From Auxenochlorella pyrenoidosa (lineage: Eukaryota > Chlorophyta > Trebouxiophyceae > Chlorellales > Chlorellaceae): a stretch of 45,206 nt of DNA. Positions 18,463-29,059 of the stretch are shown piece after piece. The notes under the pieces are model-generated. The model searched no databases, was not told the DNA's origin, and was given only the letters and a program-made list of their open reading frames with translations. The translations under genes and the position numbers were made by a program. The stretch spans positions 991,114-1,036,319 of the forward strand of contig KQ482061.1 in the NCBI GenBank assembly GCA_001430745.1. The letters run 5' to 3'. Position 1 is the first letter of the stretch, and every line of letters starts with the position of its first letter.

Positions 18463-20660
18463 TCAGTCGTGCGGCAGCAGCTGCTCAAGGTGGCGGCGCA
18501 GCCTGTCCAGCTCAGACGGGTCGCGCAGCTGGGCATCCAGCCTGGCATTGAGCTCCGCCGCCGCCATCTCCTCCTCGTCTGCAAGGCAGGGCGGGGGCAC
18601 CAGCAGGAGTGGGTGGGTGGGCCGCACTTTGCGGGCTGCAAGCAGGGCAGCAGAGCAGCAGGGGGGGCAGGCAGCTGTCGGCAGAGGGTGCACATGCCGC
18701 CTGGCAGCGTGCGCGCACTGCCCGAGCCCGCCGCGCCGGCAACCAGCAGGCAGGACACGCACTGACGCCGCCACTTGCTGCCGCCACGCTGCCAAGCCGC
18801 ACCGTGCTGCTGCCCTGGTTGAGGGCAGCGCAGGGCCTCACTCTGGGGCAGGTCCTCGGGCGCCCACGCCCAGCGGGCGACGTTGTCGAGCGCCAGGCCG
18901 CGCATCGCCGCCGGCGCCGGCGCCGGCGCCACCTCCTGCTCCCCCGTCACGTTGATGTCGTCGCGCCGCAGCTTGAGGCACTTCTCCCAGTCGGTCATGC
19001 TGACGTTGTAGTCGGGGGGGATGAGCAGCGAGCCGGCGGGCTCCAGGCGGCAGCGGTAGCCGGACGAGTTGCAGAACTCGAGCAGGTCGCCCCACTCGAT
19101 GGGCCACACCGTGGGCTGGTGCTCCATGGTGGCCTCCAGCAGCGTGGAGTAGCTGCGGGGGTGGGGGGTGGGGGGCGGGTGGTGGTGGTAAGTTGGGGGG
19201 GGGGGGGGGGGCAAAAGCAGCGCGCAGCAGATGCTGGGCAGAGGACGCGCCCCACCCCTCCCGCCCCGGCCTTCTTCTGGACGGCCAGTTGCTGGCTCTG
19301 CTGCCGGTTCTGCTCCTCCTCAAGCGCGCATGCGCACAAGCGCACGCCCTCTTCCCGGGCAAGAACGCCCCGCTCACCGCTGCGCGTCGTCCTCCTTCTC
19401 AAACGCCACAATCGTGTCGACGGGCATGCCGTCATCCTGCAGCGGCGGGGAGGGGCGCAACCCGCTGGTTAGAACGACCGCTTGAGGAGCCAGGCGGGAT
19501 GCACAGCTGGGGTGGCACGGGGGCACCTGGGGCACTGCGGCGCTGGGCTCCCCCGCCAGCCCGCCTGAAGCTGCCGACACAGCTGGCAGCACCGGTTGCG
19601 CGTGGGTGCGCGGCCTTCCACCCACCAGCATGCGGCCCCCACCTTGGCCAAGGCGCGCAGCGAGTAGATGCCTTCCGTCTCGGCGCGGCCCACGCCAAAC
19701 AGGATGACGAAGCAGCGCGAGCGGTCGCCCGCGGTCGCGCCGGGTCCCAGCCAGGGCTCGGCGCCCGCCCCGGGGGCGCCCCAGTCCAGCTCAAACTGGG
19801 AGGTGGGGTAGAACTCGAGCGGGTGGTACGGCTCGTGGCTGAGCGGCAGCTGCGCGGAGAAGGCGCCAGCGGGGTCCTCGGCGCGCTGCTGGCTGCTGGT
19901 GTCGGGGTGCGGCGGCTGCAGGCCGCCCTGCTGCGGGTGCTGCGCCGCGGGGTCGGGCTGGCCCTGGCCCCTGATGGAGAGGTCGCCGGCCGCGCCGCCC
20001 AGGCGCGAGGCGTTCAGCTCCTGCACAGAAAGAGGGTCAGGTGGGGCAAGGTTCAGGGCCGGCGTCTTACTTTGCCGCGCAGTGCCGAAGCTGCCCATTC
20101 GGCAGATATTCGGCGCTGGTATCTGCCCCCACCTTCAAGCGCTCCTGGCTCAGGCCGCCGCTGCTGCTGTCGCCGAACAGGCTCATGGCCCGCTTCTTGA
20201 ACTCCTCCTCCAACTCCCCAGCGCGGATGGCGCGCGAGGCAGTCGGAAGTCGCTGACGTGGGCAGCCTGCAGGCGGGGAAGGGGCAGCGCCGCCGCGCGC
20301 TCACTCGCACGGTTGGCCACTGCAGCGGGTGGCTCGAAGCCGGCTCGGCGGCCCAGCAGGGGCGACCGAGCGTTCCCAGGCGGCAAGAGGCAGGCACCAG
20401 AGCAAGGTGTGCCACGGCCAGCTTCGGCCGCCTCTGGACCGGCTGTGCGGCGCTGCAAGGAACTCCAATCGGCCCCATTGCCGGTTGCAACCTTAGAACG
20501 ACCCAAAGGGCGACGGGGGCCGCCCCCAGGGCCCCCAAGCGCTGCCTTGCTCCGACGCCCAGCCACGCGATTCCGTGTGCTCACTCTGGCGGAAGGGCCG
20601 TGGCCCTTGGGTCGTGCAGACCGCATGAGTCAGCCGGCCGGAGCTGGAGGCCGCGGCCAT
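18463..20660 (-). CDS. DUF3110-domain protein, probably plastid-targeted
   Basis: Function unknown; DUF3110 is a domain of cyanobacteria and chloroplast-bearing eukaryotes. Six exons, 20585-20660, 20133-20266, 19643-20020, 19378-19436, 18842-19152 and 18463-18578, join in phase to 357 residues. The start MAAASSSGRLTHAV and following Ser/Arg-rich stretch look like a plastid transit peptide. A charged segment (ELEEEFKKRAMSLFG) and a Gln/Pro-rich spacer follow. The conserved core is CFVILFGVGRAETEGIYSL, then VDTIVAFEKEDDAQRYSTLLEA, EWGDLLEFCNSSGYRCRLEP and LLIPPDYNVSMTDWEKCL. That matches the DUF3110 pattern of a beta-strand, an 'E.EDDA.RYa.lLEA' helix and a 'Ef C..aGY.CrL.P.G.l..PP' end. The C-terminal tail is charged and helical, with many Leu and Arg. 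The start codon has a strong context (gccATGGCC). Confidence 0.8.
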
Positions 20661-21080
20661 GGCTCAGAAAAAAGCCCCAGCGTCGGAAAGGCCGCTTGGG
20701 TGGGACTGTAGAAGAGTGAGAGCGTGTCCACCTTGTCCTCGCGACTCCACAGTTGATGAAGAGGGCGAGTGCGGCGCGGAGCCGCGAGATGTGTAGCGTG
20801 CTGCGAGCCCCCGCCTCAGCACATGACTGTGTCTGCCGGCAACACAAGGTCTGATTCATTACTCCTGCTTTGCATACGCGCTGCATCCCCAGAGAGCAGC
20901 CAACCCGGGTTTGGCCTGCGCTACCGTCTGCCAAGCTGCCGGCATGCTGCAGCCGTGAGCCTGCACCCCCTTCTCGTCCGTCGACGACTGCTGTGCATTC
21001 ATATGGAGCCAATGAGCTGAGCCGCATATCCCTGCTGGCCAAGAGCAGAGCCCTGTGGCAGCACACCCGCCGGCGCAGCC
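20661..21080. other. Bidirectional promoter between the DUF3110 gene and the FVE-like gene
   Basis: 420 bases separate the two divergent start codons. No clear TATA box or other site was recognised. Confidence 0.45.
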
Positions 21081-24000
21081 ATGGCTGCAAGCGCTGGGCA
21101 GCCACAGGATGCCACGCACCAGGCCTGGAAGCGCATGGTTCCCTACCTGTGAGCCTGGGTTTGTTGTGACGGGCCCGGCGCCAACGCTCTGCCACGCACA
21201 CGCCCGGGCGCTCCCCAGACACCTTGGCTGGCGGCCCCGCTCTCGCCTGCACCCGCCTTTGAACAGTTTCCGCGCGGCAGTGCACCATTGGTTCCAAGCT
21301 GGGTTCGAACAGTGGCCACCGCACCCAGCTTTGGCGCTCACTGCTGCTCTGTACTCCGCCCGCGGCCCCTCCCCACCCACCCCCTACCCGTCCCCCCCTG
21401 CAGGTACGACCTGATGGCCAGCCACGCGCTGCCCTGGCCCTCCCTTGCTGTGCGCTGGGGCCCGGTGCTCAACGAGGGCCCCAAGCGCTGCCGCCAGCGC
21501 GCCTACCTGTCCGAGCAGACGGATGGGTCGGTGCCCAACCTGCTCATGGCGGTGGATGTGGACCTGGCCCGCCCCCGCACCGCCACCGCCGACCACCTGC
21601 TCGCATTTTCGGGTGAGCGCGGGGGGATTGGGGGTGTGGTGGGAGGGTGGGAGTGGGTGCAGGGGAACTGGCTGCAGCGTGGGCGCCTGCGTGGGCGTGG
21701 AAGTCTGTTAAGGCGCCCCCACAATCCGCCATGCCTCACGCTCGCCAGTGCAGGCAGCCGCTGCGCCAGTACACGACGCCTCCACCCTGGCCCCTCCCTC
21801 TCGCTTGCCGCCCCCCGCGCTTGCAGAGCACAGCAGGAGCCCCTACGTCAGCAAGCCCGTGAAGACTGTGATCCACCCCGGGGAGGTGAACCGCATCCGC
21901 GAGGTGCCGCAGCACCCGCATGTGCTGGTCACGCACACCGACGCGCCGCACCTGTACGTGTGGAACATGGAGGCGCAGCCCGACAGGGCCGGCGTCAGGG
22001 TGAGCTGCATTAGGGGCGGGGGGGGGGGGGCGGGGGGGGGGGCGGGGCGGGGCGGAGAGCAGGCAGCTGGGTGGTGAAACCCTGCTGGGTGTAGATTGCG
22101 CGCCAGGCGAGCGGCGGAGCAGGCCGTCGAATTGCTGCCTTGCCAGCAGCCCTGCCGATCCTGCCTGCGCTTCATGTGCGGCGCTGCTTTGCTGGCCCAC
22201 TCACCCTGTGCCGCGCGCCCCCCCCCTCCCCCCGGGCAGGACACCAGCCCCAAGCTGCACTCTGTGGCCGACCTCGTTTTGGAGGGACACAAGGAGGTGG
22301 CGGCGTTTGCGCTGGGAGTGAGCTCCGCGGCGCCCCTGGCTGCCAGCGGCGGGCGCGACGCGCAGGTGCTGGGGTGCGCAGGACTGCGTTGCGGGAACAG
22401 CATCGGGGATTGGGCGCGCCGGGCAGCGGCGCTGGCGTGAAGGGCGCACGGGGAAGAGTCTGCTTGACAGTCCTGCCTCTTTGCCTGCCCAGCTGCGCCT
22501 GTGCCAGGCCCCTGCATGCTGCACCACCAAGCCGGTGATACACTTTTGTTACACACACTGAGCACGTGGTGCAGTGCTCCTCGCGAGCCTCACTGCCTGC
22601 ACCTGTGATCGACAACTTTTCGATGAGGCTGCTCCGCACTGCTATGCTGAAAGCACACGCACCTGCTGCACCCCTGCATGGCCGGTGATATGTATCTTTG
22701 TTACACACACTGAGTGGGGAATTCGACTCCTCGCATCCCGGATTGAAAAACATTAGCGGATTTCTCTGAGGCCTGCACAGCATGCACACCTGCATGAGTC
22801 ACCTTGCACATGCATGGCCCGCTCCCTCGCCCGTCGGCTGGTGATGCCTCAATTCACGCATAGTTCATCCGCAGCGGGCTTACTCCCCGCGCTGAGGAGA
22901 CCTGTCACCAATGTCTTTCGCTCCTATCTGAGGCCGCACACGGAGGGGCAGGCCGCCGCCTGTACACATCGCAGGCAGACACCATCCCGGCACTGCTGCA
23001 TTGCTTGCCGAGCCTGCTGGACCCCCCGATCCTGCCTGCACCTGACTGCTACCGCTTGCCCTCCTTCCAACCCACTTGCCGCAGGTCCTGGTGTGGGACC
23101 TGGCATCGCATGCCACCAGGCTGGCCCTGCCCGGCAGCGAGGGCGGCGGGCGCGCAGCGGCGGGCACCCGGCTGCAGCCGGTGCACACGCTGAGGGGGCA
23201 CGGCAGCACCGTCGAGGATGTCTGCTGGCTGCCTGGCAGCGCCTCGGAGCTGGCCAGCGTCGGTGAGCGCCCGCCCCGCCGCTGAGCCGTGTCGCCAACA
23301 CACCGCAGCTCTGCTGCCTGCCGCCTGCCCGCACACTAGTGGCTGCCCGCTGCCCACGCTTTGGCGGCACCCGCCACCCACCCGCCCAGCTGTGCCTGGG
23401 CACCCCCGCTGTGTGACCAGGCTTCAGCAGCTGCGGCCCCCTCCATGCACACACACACACACGCACCACCCACGGCCCTGCAGGCGACGACTCCTCCCTG
23501 CTGCTGTGGGACACGCGGCGTGGCGGCGCGCCCGTGCTGCATGTGGCCAAGGCCCACGGCCCGCAGGACGTGCACTGCGTGTCGTGGAGCCCCCTCCGGC
23601 AGGACATGCTGGTCACAGGTCAGCCGGGGAGGGGGCCGACAAGGCGCTGACAGTGGCAGCCTGCTGGGCGGAAGGGGTTGGGCGGGACTCAGTGGGGACA
23701 TGCCGGGTGCGGCATGCGCTATTTCGCCAGGTGTGAGGCAGTTCGGGGCAAGTTTTCTGGGTTGCAGCTGGTGGGCTGCACGGCCGCAGACAGGCGGGCC
23801 CCTGGCAGCAAGCCATCCACTGCCTGATGCACCGTGAATGCACGCCTCTGGGCGGGTCTGTGACGAGCCTCTGTGCCTGACAGACGGCTGCTACCGCCGC
23901 GGAGCAGCGCCCCCGGCCGCATGTCTTATGCGGCCGGGCCAGCGCCCCGCTCCCGGCGGATGCCGCCTAGGGAAGCTCCTTGTTATAGTTACTCTGAGAC

Positions 24001-25410
24001 CACGTTCCCACACCTGCCTGAACTGGTGGACCAACCACACCCTGGTGGACCAACCACACTCCACTCCCATAGCCCCTATGGGAGTGGAATCATAATCTGC
24101 TCTGGGCCGTACCCTGCCATGCACAGCAGTTCTCAACCCGCGCCAATCCCGCCCGCCCCCCGCCTCCGCGCAGGCGCCGCCGACGGCAGCTTGAAGGTGT
24201 GGGACCGTCGGCAGGCGTCCTCCCCCGCCTTCTCGTTCCGCCACCACGCTGGCGCGGCCACCGTCGTCGAGTGGAGCCTGCACGCTGCTGGGGCCTTTGC
24301 CAGCGCCGGAGAGGACAGGTGGGGGGGCCGGCTGCGGCTAAAGGAGTGTGCACAGCAGGCATTTGCCCCGCACTGGGTGGAGCGTGCATGGTGCCGGGCC
24401 AGTATACAAGGGGTAGGCAGAGGCAGGGCCAGGGTCAACAAGCTGACTGCCGCTGCGCCGACCGCACAGCCGGCAGCCCTGTGGGGTGCAGCTCCTCATA
24501 GCTTTACCGCACGCCCGGGTGCTCCCCCCCTCGCTCCCGCTCTTCAGGCTGGTGTGTGTGTGGGACCTTGATGCGCCGCCGCCGGACGCCGATGGCCCAC
24601 CGGTGCCGAAGCGCCCAAAGAGCGCCACCCCGCAGCAGCTGCTGTTCCAGCACGCGGGGCACCGCGCAGCGGTGAGCCCCCGCCTGCATGACCCGCACTG
24701 CGCTCCTCACCTGGCAAGCCCTTGCGCGCCCTGGCCCCATCCCACACTGTGCCAGCGTGCATGCTGCTCCCACCCGCCCACCTGAGCCCGCCCATGCCGC
24801 CAGGTACCCGCCTGCCCCGCCTCCTGCGCTGCCCCGCCACGCCCTGGTGGCCAACTCCGCGGCACCACCCGGCCCCCTGCCCGCCACCCCAACCCCCCCA
24901 CCCCACCCCACCCCACCCCAGGTGGTGGACCTGCACTGGAACCCGCACGACCCCTGGACCCTGCTCAGCGTGGCGGACGAGGCGGGGGAGGGCGGCGGCG
25001 GCACGCTGCACGCGTGGCGCATCAGCGACCTCGTCTACCGCCCTGCCGACGAGGTGGGCGCCGCGCTTGCGCGCCTGGCATGCCACATGCGGCGTCCGAA
25101 GCCACGCCTGCTCAGCGGCTGTGCGCACGGATGCCCTGGGTGCTGCTGGTGGCAAGCAAGGAACGCGAGAGGCTGATGCTGACCATGGCGTGCCTGATGT
25201 CGCGCCCACCTGACGCAGGTGGTTGCTGAGCTGGAGCCGTACCGCGACTACATCCTCACTGGCAACGAGGTCTCCCTCCCACGCAAGCCCTCCGCCACGC
25301 CTCTGGCGGAGGGCGGCGCGGGCGCCAGCAGCGCACAGCAGCCTGCCGCGCGCGGCCGCTCGCCCGCTGCCAGTAGCCGCGGCGCCACGGACGGCGGAGC
25401 GCCTGGCTGA
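21081..25410 (+). CDS. FVE/MSI4-like WD40 histone-binding protein (RBBP4 family)
   Basis: MSI/RBBP4-type WD40 propellers bind histone H4 in chromatin complexes; FVE/MSI4 is the plant subgroup tied to histone deacetylation. Ten exons give 493 residues: 21081-21148, 21404-21612, 21827-21999, 22240-22365, 23085-23262, 23484-23618, 24174-24318, 24548-24671, 24922-25053, 25219-25410. The N terminus has HQAWKRMVPYLYDLMASHAL then PWPSLAVRWGP, the H4-binding helix. RAYLSEQTDGSVPN and VIHPGEVNRIREVPQHP are distinctive of the FVE branch. WD repeats follow: LVWDLA, LLLWDTRRGG, LKVWDRRQ, LVCVWDLD, LHAWRISD. The residues PPPDADGPPVPKRPK mark the basic linker known from FVE. The C-terminal 45 residues are low-complexity Ser/Ala/Arg. 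Intron 4 (22366-23084) carries two snoRNA-like genes. Confidence 0.92.
22530..22630 (+). ncRNA. C/D-box snoRNA-like unit A (intronic)
   Basis: A 4-base terminal stem (AGCC 22530-22533 / GGCT 22627-22630) encloses a C-like box GTGATAC (22535-22541), a D' box CTGA (22558-22561) and a D-like box ATGA (22623-22626). The guide before D' reads TTTGTTACACACA and is identical to unit B. Its core TTGTTACACAC is complementary to the conserved 25S rRNA tract GUGUGUAACAA as I recall it. The C and D boxes are imperfect, so this may be a decaying duplicate of unit B. Confidence 0.5.
22680..22773 (+). ncRNA. C/D-box snoRNA-like unit B, double guide for 25S rRNA (intronic)
   Basis: It has a terminal stem GGCC/GGCC (22680-22683 and 22770-22773), a C-like box GTGATAT (22685-22691), D' CTGA (22710-22713) and D CTGA (22766-22769). 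Two guides can be read. TTGTTACACAC before D' matches 25S rRNA GUGUGUAACAA. TTAGCGGATTTC before D matches the rRNA stretch GAAAUCCGCUAA that lies just upstream of the first target in plant-type 25S rRNA (recalled, not aligned). The expected product directs 2'-O-methylation by fibrillarin at the base paired five nucleotides upstream of each D/D' box, namely a U and an A. The stem differs from unit A by a compensatory A-U to G-C change. The C box departs from RUGAUGA at its last two bases. Confidence 0.65.
23619..24173 (+). repeat. Intron 6 of the FVE-like gene with two perfect hairpins and a tandem repeat
   Basis: This 555-base intron holds an 11-bp perfect inverted repeat (912-922 / 928-938 of the 23 kb block, 5-base loop). 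It also has a 12-bp perfect inverted repeat at 24060-24071 / 24077-24088 with a 5-base loop. Just before the latter is an 18-base unit repeated in tandem (24023-24040 and 24042-24059). No gene is recognised in it. Confidence 0.7.
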
Positions 25411-25966
25411 GTGGCACCCACGCCCTTCGCTCTTTTCACCTTGTGTACCCTACTGAGCAGTGCACCTCCTGCTCAGGCCTCTCCCTGGCAGCAGCGGGTG
25501 CGTTTCTGTATGTACCTGTCCACATCACCCAGTTGCACCTTATCCCACCTGTATGCGACTTGACTGTTGTGCGTTTCTGACCGTTGTGGCCCTTGCCTGG
25601 ATGTTTTGAAGCACTGCCCAGCACTGCCCCCTGCTCAATCACTCATCTTTCTACCTTGCCTGCAAACCAACCACTGGAACATCCCTCGATTGCTGGTCGT
25701 GGTGCCAGCATGCCTAACCTCATCGGCCCAATGAAATCACCGCAAGCTTGTGCCGCATCCAACGCTCTATTGGGTATCTCTGAACTTGTGAATGCAGATA
25801 ATTCCATTTGCCCCCTGTCCATCAAGTGGGCACAGTTCCGCAAGGTGTCAGCCACATCTGCGGGCGCTGGGGCCGCTGGGTGAGAGGCACCTGACCAATG
25901 TGATGCCGGGCCGGCCTTTCGCCTCTGGTTGCAATTTTCTGCGGCGCATTCTCCTTGCGATCTGTC
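25411..25966. other. Intergenic between the FVE-like and DUF819 genes
   Basis: 556 bases between genes in the same direction: 3' UTR of the first, promoter and leader of the second. Nothing else is recognised. Confidence 0.45.
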
Positions 25967-27364
25967 ATGGCGCTGCTCCAGACAAGCCTGGCTGCTGGGC
26001 TGCGACTCCCGCAAGTCCCCAACAGCGAACGGGCAGCCGTCTGGCGAGGAGCACAATTGGTTGTCTGCAGCGGCAAGTGTCGCCAACAACTAGCGCAGCC
26101 ATCGACGCTTGCGGCGACGCCTTGGTGCACACCAGCCCATCGCTACCGGCGCAAGCGCACCGCCTCGCCTCTGCCAGCTGCAGCAGGGGCAGCAGCTGCG
26201 CCGGTGGCTGCAGGGCTGCAGGGCTGGGCCATTCCACAGCTGCAGGAGGGCTGGCCGCTATGGACAGCGTTTGCAGTGTGCGCCGCGCTTGGCCAGGTGG
26301 GCTGGAGTGTGGCAGGGATCGGCGCAATGCCTCTTGCATGTACTCAACTCCGCAGCTGCGTGTGCCTGCATGCTTCTCATTGTCTTGAGCCCTTGCATTT
26401 CGACCACCACACCAGCAGGTTGTGGAGCGGCGCACCCCGGTGGGCGGCGTGCTCAGCGCCCCGCTAGTCTCCATGCTGCTCGCGCTGGCGGGGGCAGCTG
26501 CCGGGCTGTTGCCCACCGCCAGCGCCGCCGCCGACGCCATCTGGGTGCGCACACACTTGCCCGCAACCCCAGCTGCTGTTCCTGCCGCTGCCGTGCCGTG
26601 CTGCATCCCAGGCGTGCAGAACTCTTGCATGTTTTCCCCGTGATTGGTCCTTGCCACAGAACACCTGCCCTTCCCTGCGTCTGCTGCGCAGGCCTACCTG
26701 ATGCCCCTGGGCGCCGCCTGCTACCTGCTGGAGAGTGACTTGTCGCAGCTCCTCGGCAGCGCCGGCCCCACCCTGGCGGCCTTTGTGGTGGGGGCGGTGG
26801 GCACGCTGGTGGGCACGCTGGTGGCCTTCTGGCTGGTCGGCCCCCGCCTGGGCCCAGAGGGGTGGAAAGTCGCGGCGGCACTGTGCGCCAGCTACATTGG
26901 CGGTGAGCAACAGGCGCAGGCCTGGACTGTCTTGTGGCACAGTTCACTCCACAGGCCGCGGTGGCTTGCACGCAAGGGTGCACAGATCCGGCGGTTGGCT
27001 TGGGCGCTGTCTCCCTGCTGCACAGCAGTCGACCGTCGCCACAGCAGTTGACCGTCGCACCAGATGCTGGCATTTGCCCATCGTCACCTGGCCTAAGTTT
27101 TGGAGGCCGCTTCACATGCGCCCCTGCCTCGCCTGCAGGCGCCGTGAACTTTGCGGCGGTGAGCCAGGCGCTGGCGCTGGCGCCGGGGCCGCTGCTGGCG
27201 GGCGCCATGACGGCCGACAACTGCGCCATGGCCCTCTACTTCCTGGCCCTCATGTCCATCCCCGCTGAGCAGGGAGACCCGGCGGCCGCAGCCCTGCAGC
27301 AGCAGCAGCAGCAGCAGCAAGCCAGCGACGGCACGGCGGCGGCAGGCAGCAAGCACTCTGCAGC

Positions 27365-27396
<32 letters not shown>

Positions 27397-28208
27397 AGCC
27401 GGTGGTGACGGCGGAGAGCCTGTCGCTGTGCCTGGCGGCGGCGGCGCTGGCGTGCTGCCTGGGCAACAGCGTGGCGGCGGCAGCCGGCATTGGCAGCTGC
27501 GCGCTGGCGGTCATGGCCCTGCTGGCCTCGCTCATCGCCACGGCTGCATCCAGGCTGGCAGCGGCGATGGGCCGCGGCGGCGGGGCGGGCGGCTCGCCCT
27601 TCCGAGGGGCGGAGCGCCTGGGAGGGGCGCTCATGATGCTCTTCTTCGCCACCATCGGCACCTCGGCGGGCAGCGTGCAGGCCCTGAGCGGCTGCGGCTG
27701 GCTCCTGGTCTTCATTGTGCTGCAGCTGGGGTGAGGGCCGGGTGTGCAGGGGGGGTGCCAGGCGGGCTGACGTTTGGGTCGGCGCGTGGGCGCCTGTGCT
27801 GGCTCGGCGTCATTCGGCAGCCTGCAGCATCTGTGGAGGGACAGATGCACTCGTGCCATGCGCGCCACCTGGTCGCCTGTCTGCGCATGGTGCAGACGAG
27901 CAGGGGCCGGCCTTCAGGGGCTGCCTGTCCTGGCCACCAACTTGAAGGCTGCTCCCACCTCTGCCCCCGGCTGCAGCATCCACATGGCGATCTGCATCGC
28001 TGGCGGCCGCCTGCTGCGCCTCCCCATGCAAGCCATCCTCATTGCCTCCAACGCAAACGTGGGCGGCCCCGCCACAGCGGCGGCCATGGCGAGCGCCAAG
28101 GGGTGGCCCCACATGGTGCAGCCGGCCATGCTGACGGGCGCCCTGGGGTACGCGGTTGCCACCGGCCTGGGCATCGCGCTGGGGGGCTGGCTGAAGACCT
28201 GGTTCTGA
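25967..28208 (+). CDS. DUF819-family integral membrane protein
   Basis: DUF819 (YjcL-type) proteins are multi-pass membrane proteins of unknown transport role, found in bacteria and plant plastids. Five exons, 25967-26296, 26419-26544, 26692-26902, 27139-27730 and 27977-28208, join to 496 residues. About 90 N-terminal residues are basic and Ala/Ser-rich, fitting a plastid transit peptide. Core motifs are AYLMPLGAACYLLESDL, GAVGTLVGTLVAFWLVGP, AALCASYIGGAVNFAAVS, MTADNCAMALYF, LMMLFFATIGTSAG and ILIASNANVGGPATAAAMA (the family's conserved glycine-rich 'NANVGGP' end). Hydrophobic helices run throughout. Between two helices lies a loop with two glutamine runs from CAG/CAA repeats (27298-27320 and 27370-27395), which should face a soluble compartment. 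The ATG at 25967 is the first in frame. Confidence 0.88.
27298..27395 (+). repeat. CAG/CAA trinucleotide tracts coding polyglutamine
   Basis: Two CAG-rich tracts, at 27298-27320 and 27370-27395, encode runs of about eight and nine glutamines inside a loop of the DUF819 protein. They are separated by a Ser/Ala/Gly-rich stretch. Such tracts are prone to length change. Confidence 0.85.
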
Positions 28209-28560
28209 GGCAGGGAGCCCGCCCACCCTCGTCTGCCTGCTGAGTGCAGCGTTTTGCCCTTGCTATCCCTGCCATGAATGGCTGCAGCACTCTGCACTGC
28301 CCATTTTTTACTTGCACCCCATTTCTGCTAATTGTTTATACAGTGTGTGTGAGTTGGCCAAAACGTTTTGCGCTACATGGCGTCGAAATGTGGCTTTGAG
28401 AAGTGAACTGAGAGGTTGCAGAAGTCACGGGATGGAACACGAGATCATTGCTGGGGTGCTGTGGTTTCACCAGTGGTACGCTAGATACACAGAATTGGCC
28501 GTGAGATGGTCGGGGCGCAGAGCCGATGTCACAAAATGGTGCGTGAAGAGAAAGTGCAAA
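28209..28560. other. Convergent 3' region between the DUF819 gene and the cysteine-rich peptide gene
   Basis: 350 bases, AT-richer than the genes, holding both 3' UTRs. No canonical TGTAA was found on either strand here and no RNA gene was seen. Confidence 0.4.
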
Positions 28561-29059
28561 TCAGACGGGGATGGTGCACCAGCCAGCAGCAGGGTCACAG
28601 GTGAGGCCCTCGCAGCAGGGCTTGTCACTGCAGTAGAACCCTAGCTTCGCACAATCGCCAGGTGGGGGCGTGGGAGCACCCCCTGCCCCTTCAGGGGCCT
28701 CGGCCGGCCCAGGGCCGGGCGCTGGCGCTGGTGGCAGCACGGTGTCGCCGGCCTCCTGATCAGGGGCAGGAATGCCGCCAATTGCATCAATTGTAGCAAG
28801 CAGTGAGCGTGCCTGCAGTAGGTAAATGTGAACCAGGAAATGCTGGCTTTGTGGCCGCTTGAAAGGACAGTGACAACTGTAAAGCACACAGTTGGCTGCG
28901 AGGCAGCATCGGCAAGAGCAGCTGCCGGGCAGGGGGAAGAAGCTACTTGTTGTACCCTCGAACCGGCGCGCACTCCCTGCGTGCTCCCTGCGCACTAACC
29001 TCGCATGTTACGATGACAAGCAGCAGCGCCAGAGGGAGAGCTGTCGCAGAGCGCCGCAT
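28561..29059 (-). CDS. Small secreted cysteine-rich peptide with cystine-knot-like spacing
   Basis: Two exons, 29000-29059 and 28561-28812, give a 103-residue precursor. The N terminus is a clear signal peptide (MRRSATALPLALLLVIVTC). A 30-residue Pro/Ala/Gly linker at about 42-72 looks like extensin-type wall-protein spacers. The C-terminal 30 residues hold six cysteines at 74, 81, 86, 87, 92 and 99, spaced C-x6-C-x4-CC-x4-C-x6-C. That fits the inhibitor-cystine-knot (knottin) pattern, a disulfide-locked fold found in protease inhibitors, antimicrobial peptides and venom peptides alike. I infer a stable extracellular or wall-associated peptide. Its target is unknown and nothing in the sequence shows toxicity. 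The exon junction (GAG|GTTAGT ... CAG|GC) keeps frame. It is head-to-head with the hydrolase gene. Confidence 0.75.

Larger units (their letters stand above)
22366..23084 (+). other. Long host intron (intron 4) of the FVE-like gene
   Basis: At 719 bases this is the longest intron of the gene. It contains two snoRNA-like units (22530-22630 and 22680-22773). The remainder (22774-23084) shows no coding content. Confidence 0.7.

Noticed and set aside
22834..22905. Third possible C/D snoRNA (GTGATGC ... CTGA) in the same intron
   Set aside because: It has no terminal stem, and its guide does not match any rRNA stretch I recall, so it was not annotated.
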